Part shown: piece by piece, positions 44,306-52,496 of the stretch
How the letters are laid out: the number at the start of each line of letters is the position of its first letter
How positions within the stretch are numbered: the first letter of the stretch is position 1
NCBI GenBank assembly: GCA_003224085.1
Contig: QHYK01000048.1
Span: 114,577-178,576 of the forward strand
Direction: 5' to 3'
DNA: 64,000 bases
Origin: Acidobacteriota bacterium
GTDB lineage: Bacteria > Acidobacteriota > Terriglobia > Acidiferrales > UBA7541
Position numbers and translations under genes: made by a program
Notes under the pieces: generated by a model
The model's input: the letters and a program-made list of their open reading frames with translations, nothing else
Databases searched by the model: none
What the model was told of the DNA's origin: nothing

Positions 44306-45275
44306 CGTTACGGCAGTTCATCAGGGCATTTATAGGAGCGGACTCGCCCGCCGCGTGGCAAGCTGGTTGGGTGCCATCCCCCATCCACCGGTGGCCATGG
44401 AAATCGCTTCGGATCGCGTTGCGCTGGCGAGGTGGAGTCGGAGCGGATCGCTCGACGCATTTGCCGTCGAACTGTTGCCGCCCGGGGCGGTTATTCCATC
44501 GGCTGTGGAAACGAATCTGGTGAATTCGGCGCTGGCCAAAGCTGCGGTGGCCAAGGCTTGCGATCGGCTCCGCGTGCGGGCGGAGGACGCTGCGTTGATT
44601 CTGCCGGATCCCGTGATTCGTGTGTTTGTTCAGCACTTCGAAGACTTCCCGCGCTCCCCGGAGGAGGCGCTTCCACTGTTGCGCTGGAAACTGAAAAAGA
44701 GCGTTCCGTTCGAAGCGGACGAAACTATCATTTCCTATTTTCGCCAGGCACCGCGCGAAGCGGGCGTGGATATCGTCACCGCGCTTGCCCGGCAGCGCAT
44801 TATTCGGGAATACGAATCCTTCGCCGAGGGGGTTGGGTTGCAGCCGGGAGTGGTTCTAAGTTCCTCGCTTGCGGCCCTTTCGTTGCTTGATGGCGACAAA
44901 CCTATTCTGCTCGCGCGCATTTCTGGCTCAGCCTTAACCACTGCTATCGTGCGCTCCGGCCTGCTCTGCGGCTACCGCTGCACCGAACTTCCGGCATACG
45001 GCGCGAGTCTCACGCCACAGATGCTGTTGGAAGAGATTTTTCCGGTCGCGGCCTACTATCAGGACACCTGGCAGGAGGAAATTTCTTCGGTTCGAATTGC
45101 CGGCCTCGGCGTTCGCCTTGGTGAGTTCTCCGGCCCGCTGGAGCGGGAATTCCATTGCGAGGTAAAGTCCTTATTGAATTCCGCGCACGCGGAGGGAATC
45201 ATCAAAGACGATGCGCGGCAGCTGGCCGACCGCGAGCTGGATGGACTGGTTGGCTGGATGTTGCATCGAAATTAA
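44298..45275 (+). CDS. pilM: PilM/GspL-like actin-fold cytoplasmic protein
   Basis: 325 residues from TTG 44298, which overlaps the ATPase stop by eight bases; ATG 44397 (MEIASDRVALARW) is a shorter alternative. The pattern AVAKACDRLRVRAEDAALILPDPVIRVFVQHFEDFP and LPLLRWKLKKSVPFEADE is the PilM/ComA-type start of the ASKHA fold, and LARISGSALTTAIVRSG...YRCTELP fits the second subdomain. PilM ties the ATPase to PilN through the N-terminus of PilN. Sequence divergence is high, so the PilM call relies partly on the gene order before pilN-pilO. Confidence 0.75.
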   Translation: MSSVTAVHQGIYRSGLARRVASWLGAIPHPPVAMEIASDRVALARWSRSGSLDAFAVELLPPGAVIPSAVETNLVNSALAKAAVAKACDRLRVRAEDAALILPDPVIRVFVQHFEDFPRSPEEALPLLRWKLKKSVPFEADETIISYFRQAPREAGVDIVTALARQRIIREYESFAEGVGLQPGVVLSSSLAALSLLDGDKPILLARISGSALTTAIVRSGLLCGYRCTELPAYGASLTPQMLLEEIFPVAAYYQDTWQEEISSVRIAGLGVRLGEFSGPLEREFHCEVKSLLNSAHAEGIIKDDARQLADRELDGLVGWMLHRN

Positions 45276-45315
45276 CAGGGATTTTGCGAGATTCGAGATT
45301 GAGGAACAAGAAGGA

Positions 45316-45888
45316 ATGAAGGTCCGGCTCAACCTGGCGACCAAACCGCTGGAATCGCATCGCCGATTCCTGGCGGGAGCCAGCCTGACTGCCTTGGTTG
45401 CCTCGGTGGTCTTTATCGCGCTCGGTTGGCATGTCTATTCTTTTCGCGAGGCCGCGAAAGAAGTGCGCGCCCGTGCGGAGAAGATACGCCAGGAGCGCGC
45501 CGAGTATGAGGCGCAGAGCAACGAGCTGCGGCGTTATTTCGCCCAAAAGAACGTGGCCAGCTTGCACGACCGCGCCGATTTCATTAACGGCGTCATTGCG
45601 CTGCGCAGCTTCAACTGGACGCAAATGTTCATGGACCTGGAACGTATTCTGCCCGGCGGAGTGCGCATCATCAGCATTGAACCGAAGCAGGTCGGCGGAC
45701 ACGTCGAATTGAATCTGACCTTCGGCGCTACCAACGACGAAGTCACGGTCCAATTCATGCGCGCGCTAGAAACCTCCAAGCTGTTTTCCGACGTGCAGGT
45801 ACGTAGTGACATCCGGCCTAGCCCTGGGAGTGGTCCCAGTACCGACCAGAGAGTCGTTAATTTATCCACTTTCTATTTGGGAACTTGA
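45316..45888 (+). CDS. pilN: PilN-like inner-membrane alignment protein
   Basis: 190 residues from ATG 45316 (MKVRLNLATKPLESHRRF), with AAGAAGGA just upstream. The N-terminal VRLNLATKP replaces the IRINLLP motif by which PilN binds PilM. One membrane segment (ASLTALVASVVFIALGWHVY, about 20-40) leads into a coiled coil (EAAKEVRARAEKIRQERAEYEAQSNELR). A ferredoxin-like PilN domain follows (FNWTQMFMDLERILPGGVRIISIEP). It overlaps the pilO start by one base. Confidence 0.83.
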   Translation: MKVRLNLATKPLESHRRFLAGASLTALVASVVFIALGWHVYSFREAAKEVRARAEKIRQERAEYEAQSNELRRYFAQKNVASLHDRADFINGVIALRSFNWTQMFMDLERILPGGVRIISIEPKQVGGHVELNLTFGATNDEVTVQFMRALETSKLFSDVQVRSDIRPSPGSGPSTDQRVVNLSTFYLGT

Positions 45889-46445
45889 TGGCGCGCAATT
45901 TCACAACCCGCAAACGGGCAATTCTGGCCGGCGTGGTTTGCCTGGTCGCCGCGGATCTTGCGCTGGGCTACTACAGTTGGCAGCTCACTTCCGTGCCGCT
46001 GCCGACCGAGGAGCAATTCCACAAGCTGGAAATGCAGCTCAAGATGAGGGAAGCGCCTATCGCGAGGGCCCAGAAGATCCGAGAAGACATGCCGAAGACC
46101 CAGAAAGATTGCGAGAAGTTCGAGACCATGCTTTTGCCGGCCAGCTCCGGGTATTCTTCGGTTACTTCCGAGCTTGGGCAAATCGCCAAGAAGAGCGGTG
46201 TCAGCCTGCAGGGTACCTCTTTTAAGCCGACAGCGATTCCAGCGCGCGGGCTGACGGAATTGGCCATGGAATCGACCATCGAAGGCGACTACAAGAACGT
46301 AATTCTTTTCTTGAACAGACTGCAACGTTCCGCCAATATTTATGAGGTAGAGTCCTTGACGCTGGCACCGCAAAAGGACAATAAGGGGCCGGCAAACGCT
46401 ATAAAGGTCCAGTTGCAACTTAAGACCTATTTTCGGAATTCCTAG
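45888..46445 (+). CDS. pilO: PilO-like inner-membrane alignment protein
   Basis: 185 residues from ATG 45888, which shares one base with the pilN stop. One membrane segment (AILAGVVCLVAADLALGYYSW, about 11-31) is followed by a charged helical part and a PilO fold (SVTSELGQIAKKSGVSLQGTSFKP...MESTIEGDYKNVILFLNRLQRSANIYEVESLTL). PilO pairs with PilN in the periplasm and positions the secretin. The stop TAG shares its last base with the next start. Confidence 0.85.
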   Translation: MARNFTTRKRAILAGVVCLVAADLALGYYSWQLTSVPLPTEEQFHKLEMQLKMREAPIARAQKIREDMPKTQKDCEKFETMLLPASSGYSSVTSELGQIAKKSGVSLQGTSFKPTAIPARGLTELAMESTIEGDYKNVILFLNRLQRSANIYEVESLTLAPQKDNKGPANAIKVQLQLKTYFRNS

Positions 46446-47002
46446 TGAAGCAGAAGCGACAAGTCGGCGTTCTTCTCATCTTAATTCTCATCGCGGCAGT
46501 GGTGTGGCTGTTGAATTTTCGCAGCAAGCAAGTAACCGCCGATGTCGTGCCGAGTATGCAGGATGATAAGAGCATCATCGAACTAGAGAACCCGCAGATT
46601 CGAATGGACCAGATCGAGCGGGCCCGCAGGGCCGAGTACAAGGGTTCAGGCCGCAATCCGTTCAGCCCAGCGCCACCTCCTCAGAAGCCGACTCCTCATC
46701 CGGACTTCAATAAAGAGATCCCCGGGCCACAACTGCCAGCTCCTCCGCCTCTTCCCCCGCCTTTGGCGCTTCCGGCGAACGTGAGATTCTATGGCTTTGG
46801 CACCGTGCCCAACGGCACATCGCGACGCGCTTTCCTCACTGACGGTCAGGAAGTGTATGTCGTAGCCGAAGGCGAGACTTTCTTGAACCGCTTCCGCATC
46901 CTCAGAATTGGCAACGCCAGTCTCGAATTTGAAGAGATTGCTACTGGCCGCGCGGGTAGCACGCCTATGATCGAAGAACCGGCTGGAGGGCCATCGCAAT
47001 GA
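46445..47002 (+). CDS. PilP/GspC-like periplasmic linker protein
   Basis: 185 residues from GTG 46445. A single N-terminal membrane segment (VGVLLILILIAAVVWLLNF) is followed by a proline-rich linker (PAPPPQKPTPHPD, LPAPPPLPPPLALP). The HR-like domain NVRFYGFGTVPNGTSRRAFLTDGQEVYVVAEGETFLNRFRILRI is the pattern of GspC/PilP. Such proteins join the inner-membrane platform to the secretin. Unlike PilP it is anchored by a membrane segment and not by a lipobox, so GspC is an equally good name. Confidence 0.75.
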   Translation: MKQKRQVGVLLILILIAAVVWLLNFRSKQVTADVVPSMQDDKSIIELENPQIRMDQIERARRAEYKGSGRNPFSPAPPPQKPTPHPDFNKEIPGPQLPAPPPLPPPLALPANVRFYGFGTVPNGTSRRAFLTDGQEVYVVAEGETFLNRFRILRIGNASLEFEEIATGRAGSTPMIEEPAGGPSQ

Positions 47003-47919
47003 TCGCCAGCCGCCGGTCATTTGCGGGAGCAAGAAAGCGCAACCAGCAGGGATATGCGCTGTTATTGGTTGTTTTCCTGGCCACTACGATGTTAATCCTG
47101 GCCACTCTGGCTGCTCCAGACATCAAGACCGAAGGACAGCGCGAAAAAGAAAAGGAAATGATTTGGCGTGGCCGCCAATACACGCGCGGCATCAAGCTGT
47201 ATTACCGCAAAATGGGACGTTTCCCCACCAGCCTCGACGATCTGACCAAGCCGAAGGTCGGCTCGCTGCACTTCATGCGACAGGCTTACAAAGATCCCAT
47301 GAATACGCCGGACGGCTCGTGGAGGCTCATTTACGTTGGTCCTGCGGGGCAGCTCATCGGCAGCTTGAAGCCTCAGCCGCAGAATGTGCTGTTTGGCAAG
47401 GCCCCGGTGGTGCCGGGAATTGCCCCTCCTGTTAGCGGCATGGCAGCACCAGGAGTTCCCAACAGCGGTTTCGGCTCCGTTCTGGGGCAAGCGGTGGGAC
47501 AGGTTGGCGGCCTCAATCCACAAGGACAGCCGGGAACGCAACCAGTTTCCGCTGATCAGGGCACGGGAACAGACGCCAATGCTTCAATTCCTGCCGACGA
47601 CCCGCCCTCCATCATGGGCGGAAACATCATTGGAGTGGGCAGCAAAATCAACAAGAAATCGGTGATTGTCTACGAAAAGGCAAAAAACTATCGACTCTTC
47701 GAGTTTATCTGGGATCCATCGAAGGATTCCTTCGGCATGGGTCAGCCCGGCCTGCAAACGGGTACAGGACTTGGTCAGCCGATTGGACAGCCCATTGGTC
47801 AGCCGATTGGGCAGCCCATTGGGGGGGCGCCCGGTGTGCCGGTTCCCGCGAATCCCGGAAATCCCCAGCAGCCTCCTCAGAATCCGCCGCAGCAACCACC
47901 GCAAAATTTGCCGCAGTAG
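46999..47919 (+). CDS. Pseudopilin-like protein with GQPI repeats
   Basis: 306 residues. The N-terminus carries G-YALLLVVFLATTMLILATLA after a basic leader (RKRNQQG), a class III signal in position but without the E5 of normal pilins, as in GspK. KEMIWRGRQYTRGIKLYYRKMGRFPTSLDDL resembles GspG-type proteins. The middle and end are Gly/Pro/Gln-rich, with four exact GQPI repeats (259-274) and a PPQNPPQQPP tail. The start overlaps the previous gene by four bases. It closes the pilus locus; a minor-pilin role is inferred from this position. Confidence 0.75.
   Translation: MIASRRSFAGARKRNQQGYALLLVVFLATTMLILATLAAPDIKTEGQREKEKEMIWRGRQYTRGIKLYYRKMGRFPTSLDDLTKPKVGSLHFMRQAYKDPMNTPDGSWRLIYVGPAGQLIGSLKPQPQNVLFGKAPVVPGIAPPVSGMAAPGVPNSGFGSVLGQAVGQVGGLNPQGQPGTQPVSADQGTGTDANASIPADDPPSIMGGNIIGVGSKINKKSVIVYEKAKNYRLFEFIWDPSKDSFGMGQPGLQTGTGLGQPIGQPIGQPIGQPIGGAPGVPVPANPGNPQQPPQNPPQQPPQNLPQ
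47773..47820 (+). repeat. Four 12-base tandem repeats encoding GQPI
   Basis: Four consecutive 12-base units (GGTCAGCCGATT and close variants) lie inside the pseudopilin-like gene. Units 1 and 3 are identical and units 2 and 4 differ from each other by one base, suggesting doubling of a 24-base unit. Confidence 0.85.
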
Positions 47920-48043
47920 CGCTTCCAAGGTACGCTTGCGCTCCTTAAGCTTCGATGCTAAGGTTTTGCCGACCGGTGGAAGCGCACCCCTCGTCACCAC
48001 CGCCGAACTTCCGTAGAATCATCCTGTTCAGCCAAACACGCCC

Positions 48044-49372
48044 ATGCCGGCAAGATCCATCCCCGGCCCCGCGCCGGTTTACGAGGATTACACACGCTGC
48101 ATCCACTGCGGTCTTTGTCTAAAGGCCTGTCCCACGTATCGGCTCTGGAATCTGGAAGCAGATTCGCCCCGTGGGCGCATCCAGCAAATGTTCCACGTCT
48201 TTCAGGTCGAGCTCACCGACTCGTCACAAGGGGAAGCGCGCATCAACGATGTCTTTGTCGACCACATCGACAAATGTCTCGACTGCCGCGCTTGCGAAAC
48301 GGCTTGCCCCTCCGGCGTCGAATACGGCAAGCTCGTGGAGCATGCGCGGGCACGCATCGAACGGGCCTATGAGCGCTCCTGGTTTTCTCGCGCTGCACGT
48401 GATTTCTTTTTTCAGGAATTTTTCTCCGCTCCCCATTTCATCGAAGACGCGGCGCGCCTCTTCCGGATCTATCAGCGTTCCGGCATGCAGGCCATTGCGC
48501 GTGGCATCGGCCTGCTCAAGCTCCTCGGCCTCGCGGAACGCGACCACCTTCTCCCGCGCATCGATGATGACTTTTTCTTCAGCCGATTTGGCTCGACATC
48601 TGCTCCAGTCGGGCCGCGCCGCGCGCGGGTAGCTTTTTTCGCCGGCTGTATCGCCAACGTCACCTTCTCCGAACTTAACCAAGCCACCGTTCGCGTGCTC
48701 ACCGCCAATGGCTGCGAGGTCGTCGTGCCAAGGGAGCAATCCTGTTGCGGCGCGCTTTCCGCCCATGCGGGATTCCGAGAGGCCGCGCGCGAGCTCGCGC
48801 GACGAAATCTTGCGGCGTTCCGGCTCGGCGATTTTGATGCGATTGTTACCAATGCGGCGGGCTGTGGCTCAACGCTCAAGGAATACCATCATCTTTTTTC
48901 GATAGATGAGCCTGAGTATGCCCAGGCCCGCGCTTTCGCGGCGAAAACGCGCGACGTCACCGAGTTTCTCGCGGAACTAGGTCTGACTGCCAAACTGTAT
49001 CCCCTGCGCCATCGCGTCACTTACCAGGATTCCTGCCACCTCCTGCACGGGCAAAAAATCCGCGAGGCCCCGCGCGCGTTGCTACGCGCGATTCCGCATC
49101 TCGATTTCGTCGAATTGCCGTATTCGGAAATTTGCTGTGGTTCCGCCGGAACCTACAACATCACGCAGACGGAAACATCGTTGCAGTTGCTTGCTGAGAA
49201 AATGCGCCACGCGCAGTCGACTGGCGCGCAGACGATCGTTACCGCAAATCCGGGCTGCATTTTGCAACTGAGCGCTGGCGTGGCCCTTCATCAAACCAAC
49301 CAGAAGGTCCTCCATGTCGTCGAGTTGCTCGATCGTGCTTTGGTGGAAAAGGGAGCTGTTGGCGCGCCATGA
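48044..49372 (+). CDS. glcF: Glycolate oxidase iron-sulfur subunit (GlcF) or related (Fe-S)-binding reductase
   Basis: 442 residues. Two 4Fe-4S ferredoxin motifs are C19-x2-C22-x2-C25-x3-C29 (CIHCGLCLKACPTY) and C78-x2-C81-x2-C84-x3-C88 (CLDCRACETACPSG). Two CCG domains follow: FAGCIANVTFSE...CCGALSAHAG and YQDSCHLLHG...EICCGSAGTYNI. This is the GlcF layout. GlcF passes electrons from glycolate (or lactate) oxidation to the quinone pool and normally works with GlcD/GlcE, neither of which is adjacent here. It lies alone after the pilus locus. Confidence 0.88.
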   Translation: MPARSIPGPAPVYEDYTRCIHCGLCLKACPTYRLWNLEADSPRGRIQQMFHVFQVELTDSSQGEARINDVFVDHIDKCLDCRACETACPSGVEYGKLVEHARARIERAYERSWFSRAARDFFFQEFFSAPHFIEDAARLFRIYQRSGMQAIARGIGLLKLLGLAERDHLLPRIDDDFFFSRFGSTSAPVGPRRARVAFFAGCIANVTFSELNQATVRVLTANGCEVVVPREQSCCGALSAHAGFREAARELARRNLAAFRLGDFDAIVTNAAGCGSTLKEYHHLFSIDEPEYAQARAFAAKTRDVTEFLAELGLTAKLYPLRHRVTYQDSCHLLHGQKIREAPRALLRAIPHLDFVELPYSEICCGSAGTYNITQTETSLQLLAEKMRHAQSTGAQTIVTANPGCILQLSAGVALHQTNQKVLHVVELLDRALVEKGAVGAP

Positions 49373-49390
49373 AGCTGGCAAATTCCACTT

Positions 49391-49657
49391 TCAGCGCTCG
49401 CCAATCAAATAGCGGCAGCCCTGGGGGCCCATCTTTGCGGAGTGCACTGTTCCTGCAGGGACGTTGCAACGGGTTCCCGCTCGGTACGTCTCGGTGCTGC
49501 CATTCATTGTTAGAGTCATCTCGCCGCTCAAAATGATGTGCGCTGTCTTCGTGGGGTGTGTGTGACCAGGATAAAACGCCCCTGGTCCATCCTGCCAAAC
49601 GTAAGTGTGAGAAAACCCTTCGCGTTTCAGTTTTTCCGCCAGCTCCTTTTCTGTCAT
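49391..49657 (-). CDS. Small cupin-domain protein
   Basis: 88 residues, a single cupin barrel. Motif 1 is PGHTHPTKTAHIILSGEMTL and motif 2 is GTRCNVPAGTVHSAKMG, so a metal could be held by three histidines and a glutamate. The function is unknown. It is convergent with glcF (18 bases between the stops). Confidence 0.8.
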   Translation of the reverse strand: MTEKELAEKLKREGFSHTYVWQDGPGAFYPGHTHPTKTAHIILSGEMTLTMNGSTETYRAGTRCNVPAGTVHSAKMGPQGCRYLIGER

Positions 49658-49832
49658 GCGCCTATTCTACACGTGTGTGTTTTTTTCTTAGGTCCTTACT
49701 TCTTTACTTCCTTGCTTCTTTCCTTCAAAAACGGCGGCGCCCTTCCCGCAGCGATGGGGGTTGCCGCGAAAAGGGCGTGCCGTCTTCAGGAGAGAAGATC
49801 GGTTATTTCAAAGAATCAGCCCACGAACGGTC

Positions 49833-50714
49833 TCAGTTGTCCGAAGGGGGCGGTGGCCCCTGGTTGCGGCGCATCGCACCGCGCGGACCGCGTTCCGGAG
49901 GGCCTTGCGTCACGGTGTAGTTAGAAGGGACCGTGAAGAGGGCCGCCTCCGGCTCGGCCCGTTGAATGTTCGTGAGCGTGTAAGTGGTCTCGCCTGACCA
50001 CGGATCACTCCGCTTGCTCATCACCACGGTCTGCAGATCGCTGGAATACCAGGATTCGCGGACAATGGTGATGGGCTTCTCATTTCCGATTTGCCCCGCC
50101 GGGATGATGCGCGTGATGCGAGTTCCCTGTGCGGTCACGCCAGAGACGGTTTGCCTGCCGAGATCTTCCTTTTGCAAGCTGCCGCTGGCGATTTCCTGCT
50201 GCTGCCGGGCTTCCATCTTGTCCCGCAGCGCGCCCTTCTGCCGGCCAAAAGGTCTTCCCATTTGCTCGGCAGTTTTCTGGTCGGGGTGAAGCATGAACGT
50301 TGTGCCCGCTACCGGATCGTTGATGACCACAAAGGATTTCGGCTGCCCGGAGGGCGCCATTGGGCCAAAACCGGCGATGGTTATCTCTCTTCGGATGCGG
50401 CCTTGGCCATCTCGATAAACATTGCTCTGCGTTTTCCGGTTAATGTGATTGCCATCTGCAAGAGTCTGCGTTGTTTCAGAAACGGCGACGGCACTGAAGG
50501 GAGCACCGGTTACCACTTTTCCGCCGTGCATTCCCCCGAAACCGAGCAACTCCATGCGTTCGCCAAAAAGGGGCGGGGGAAAATCACCTTCCGGTCCGCC
50601 CGGATGAATCATGTCGGGAGGCGGTGGAGGCGGTGATTGCTGCGCTTTTGTGACTCCCGCACAAAGCACAAGCGCGCAAACGAAGGTCACGCTCGATATT
50701 GATCTGTGAATCAT
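49833..50714 (-). CDS. Secreted hypothetical protein of the sigma/anti-sigma operon
   Basis: 293 residues from ATG 50714, preceded by AGGAGA. A signal peptide (SSVTFVCALVLCAGVTKAQ) and a proline-rich stretch (QQSPPPPPPD) open the protein. The middle has SNVYRDGQGRIRREITIAGFG, FVVINDPVAGTTFMLHPDQKTA and ESWYSSDLQTVVMSKRSDPWSGETTYTLTNIQ. These alternating strands recall the LolA/RseB-like fold, but this is only a shape argument. It is third in the transcript after the sigma and anti-sigma genes and could be a sensor or a target of the stress response. Confidence 0.65.
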   Translation of the reverse strand: MIHRSISSVTFVCALVLCAGVTKAQQSPPPPPPDMIHPGGPEGDFPPPLFGERMELLGFGGMHGGKVVTGAPFSAVAVSETTQTLADGNHINRKTQSNVYRDGQGRIRREITIAGFGPMAPSGQPKSFVVINDPVAGTTFMLHPDQKTAEQMGRPFGRQKGALRDKMEARQQQEIASGSLQKEDLGRQTVSGVTAQGTRITRIIPAGQIGNEKPITIVRESWYSSDLQTVVMSKRSDPWSGETTYTLTNIQRAEPEAALFTVPSNYTVTQGPPERGPRGAMRRNQGPPPPSDN

Positions 50715-50765
50715 TCTTTTCTTCTCCTCTTCTCTCCCGACCTTCAAAAGCATTTGCTCACTTTA

Positions 50766-51443
50766 TTAGGGCAATCGAACGGCCTGCGGCAGTCCGTCGC
50801 CGCCGACGAGCAAATCCACTTGAATCCATTCCCCCGCGCGGTCTTCATTCACGGGCAGGCCGAGTGTGCCCAGCGAGCCCCGTTGCAGGCGAACACGGAG
50901 AATCGCCGCGTCATCCGTATCTGCGGCTAGCACTCCCGGCAATAACGTGAATTCGCCCAGCTCGTTGTCCGCGGCCAACGCTCGAGAATCTGCGGTCGCG
51001 TTTTGTCCGGGCAATCTCTGATTCGAAACGGGAGGAGCTGGCTTGCGCGCTTCATCCGGTCCTTGATTATTGCGCCATTTGATCCAACTCACAGCCCCAA
51101 CAAGAACGGCAGCCGCAGCGAGGGTCCATGCGGCGACCATGGCCCTGCGGCGCGCTCTCGGCGTGTGATACTGCGTGTGGAACTGCTGCCGAAGGCGCAT
51201 CTCGACGCGAGGCGGGGCATCGCCGGTGGCTGTTGCTTGAGCAAGAGAGCGCAACGCAAGGCGCACGGCCTCCCAGGAATTCCGAAGCGCTGCGCAGCGG
51301 GAGCAGGAAGCTGCATGCTCCGCCGCGGCTGCACGCTGCACTTCCGTCAGCGAACTGTCACGCTCCGCATCCAATCCAATGGCTTCAAATTCAACGCACG
51401 TCATTGCCACACTTCCTTCATACCTTGCCTGCTCAAAATTCAT
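50766..51443 (-). CDS. Membrane anti-sigma factor with zinc finger
   Basis: 225 residues; the ATG follows directly on the sigma-factor stop. The N-terminal zinc-binding anti-sigma (ZAS) motif is H-x3-C-x2-C (HAASCSRCAAL). One membrane segment (AMVAAWTLAAAAVLVGAVSW, about 107-126) is followed by an extracytoplasmic part of about 95 residues. It should hold the ECF sigma factor at the membrane until an envelope signal releases it. The start could also be MTCVEFEAI, 13 residues further in. Confidence 0.85.
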   Translation of the reverse strand: MNFEQARYEGSVAMTCVEFEAIGLDAERDSSLTEVQRAAAAEHAASCSRCAALRNSWEAVRLALRSLAQATATGDAPPRVEMRLRQQFHTQYHTPRARRRAMVAAWTLAAAAVLVGAVSWIKWRNNQGPDEARKPAPPVSNQRLPGQNATADSRALAADNELGEFTLLPGVLAADTDDAAILRVRLQRGSLGTLGLPVNEDRAGEWIQVDLLVGGDGLPQAVRLP

Positions 51444-52043
51444 TTAGCCCACGCTGGCGCGCCGCGGCGCGTCCCGCAGCATTTCCAGCCGAGCCATCAA
51501 CAAAGCTCGTCCTCGATGCAGCCTTGAGCGAATCGTTCCGATAGGACAGCCGATCATTTGGGCCGCTTCTTGGTAACTTCTCTCTTCGAGCTCGCAGAGG
51601 ACCACGGCTTCTCGAAACTCCGAGGGCAAATCCAGGACGGCCGCCCAAACTTGCTCCATGCGCTCGCGCTTCTCGGCCTGGATTGCCGGTGTAGAGGCAT
51701 CCTTCAAAACAATTCCTGGTCCGGTTCCGTTTTCATGGTGTTCCTCGAGAGAGACCTCTCGGGGTGAGCGCTCGAGATGCTTTAACACGCGATTGCGAGT
51801 TACACCGTAGAGAAAGCCGCCCAGAGTCCCCCGGGCCGCGTCATACTTCTTGGGGGCACGCATCAGCGTCATGAAAACGTCCTGCACAATCTCTTCGGCG
51901 GCCCATGTGCTACCGCTCATGCGCAGAGCAAAGCGATAAACCGGGCCTTGATGGCGCCGATAGAGAAGCGTAAAGGCCTCCTGGTCGCCCTTGCCGGCGC
52001 GCCGGAGCAGCACGTCGTCTGTTTCGTGGTCCGCTATGCTCAT
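51444..52043 (-). CDS. ECF-type RNA polymerase sigma factor
   Basis: 199 residues from ATG 52043 (MSIADHETDD), supported by AGGGGAG just upstream; an upstream in-frame ATG at 52145 would add 34 unconserved residues. Region 2 is AFTLLYRRHQGPVYRFALRMSG...AEEIVQDVFMTLMRAPKKYD and region 4 is LPSEFREAVVLCELEERSYQEAAQMIGCPIGTIRSRLHRGRALL. This is a standard RpoE-like ECF factor, co-transcribed with its anti-sigma partner. Confidence 0.92.
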   Translation of the reverse strand: MSIADHETDDVLLRRAGKGDQEAFTLLYRRHQGPVYRFALRMSGSTWAAEEIVQDVFMTLMRAPKKYDAARGTLGGFLYGVTRNRVLKHLERSPREVSLEEHHENGTGPGIVLKDASTPAIQAEKRERMEQVWAAVLDLPSEFREAVVLCELEERSYQEAAQMIGCPIGTIRSRLHRGRALLMARLEMLRDAPRRASVG

Positions 52044-52496
52044 CTCCCCTGATAAGACGTTCTGCCCGGCCTTAAACGTACATTCCCGCGATGGAACGGA
52101 AAAGTTCCCTCGGCCAAAGACAACCTTGCCAACCTCGTAACCCATTTTGCTGCAACGAGTTAGGCAGTTCGGGCGGTTTCCTGTCAGCGGGCTGAAGCAG
52201 CTAGCTAAGCAAGGGGGCTAGGATCTAGGGAAACTATAGCGGCGTCCTCAAACTGCGGCCCACATATCTTGTGAGGTCCTGGCGAATGTCGACCATCACT
52301 TGCTGCGTACAGATAGCATCCGGCAAAGCCTCGTCTGGCCCTGCGAGCAAGCCTATAATAGGGTGAGGATTATTGCTGCCATGATTTTTCGCATACCCAC
52401 CTTCTTCGAGAGGCTCCCACAGCCCAACAGCTCCAACAGCCCGGGCCAGTGGTGTCCGCCCCCCGACCTGAGATAGAATGCCGCCACTTTACGCGC
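52044..52496. promoter_or_regulatory. Divergent intergenic region between the ECF sigma factor and the DegT-oxidase fusion gene
   Basis: No gene is seen. A GGAAC-N6-GTTCC inverted repeat stands at 52093-52108, about 50 bases before the sigma start. GGAAC is the usual -35 core of RpoE-like promoters, so autoregulation is possible, but no matching -10 at the right spacing was found. A short imprecise tandem (CAACAGC units) lies near 52425-52441. Confidence 0.4.

Noticed and set aside
47773..47820. Repeats considered as a CRISPR array
   Set aside because: The 12-base units are contiguous without spacers, coding and in frame. No CRISPR array or cas gene was found in the window.
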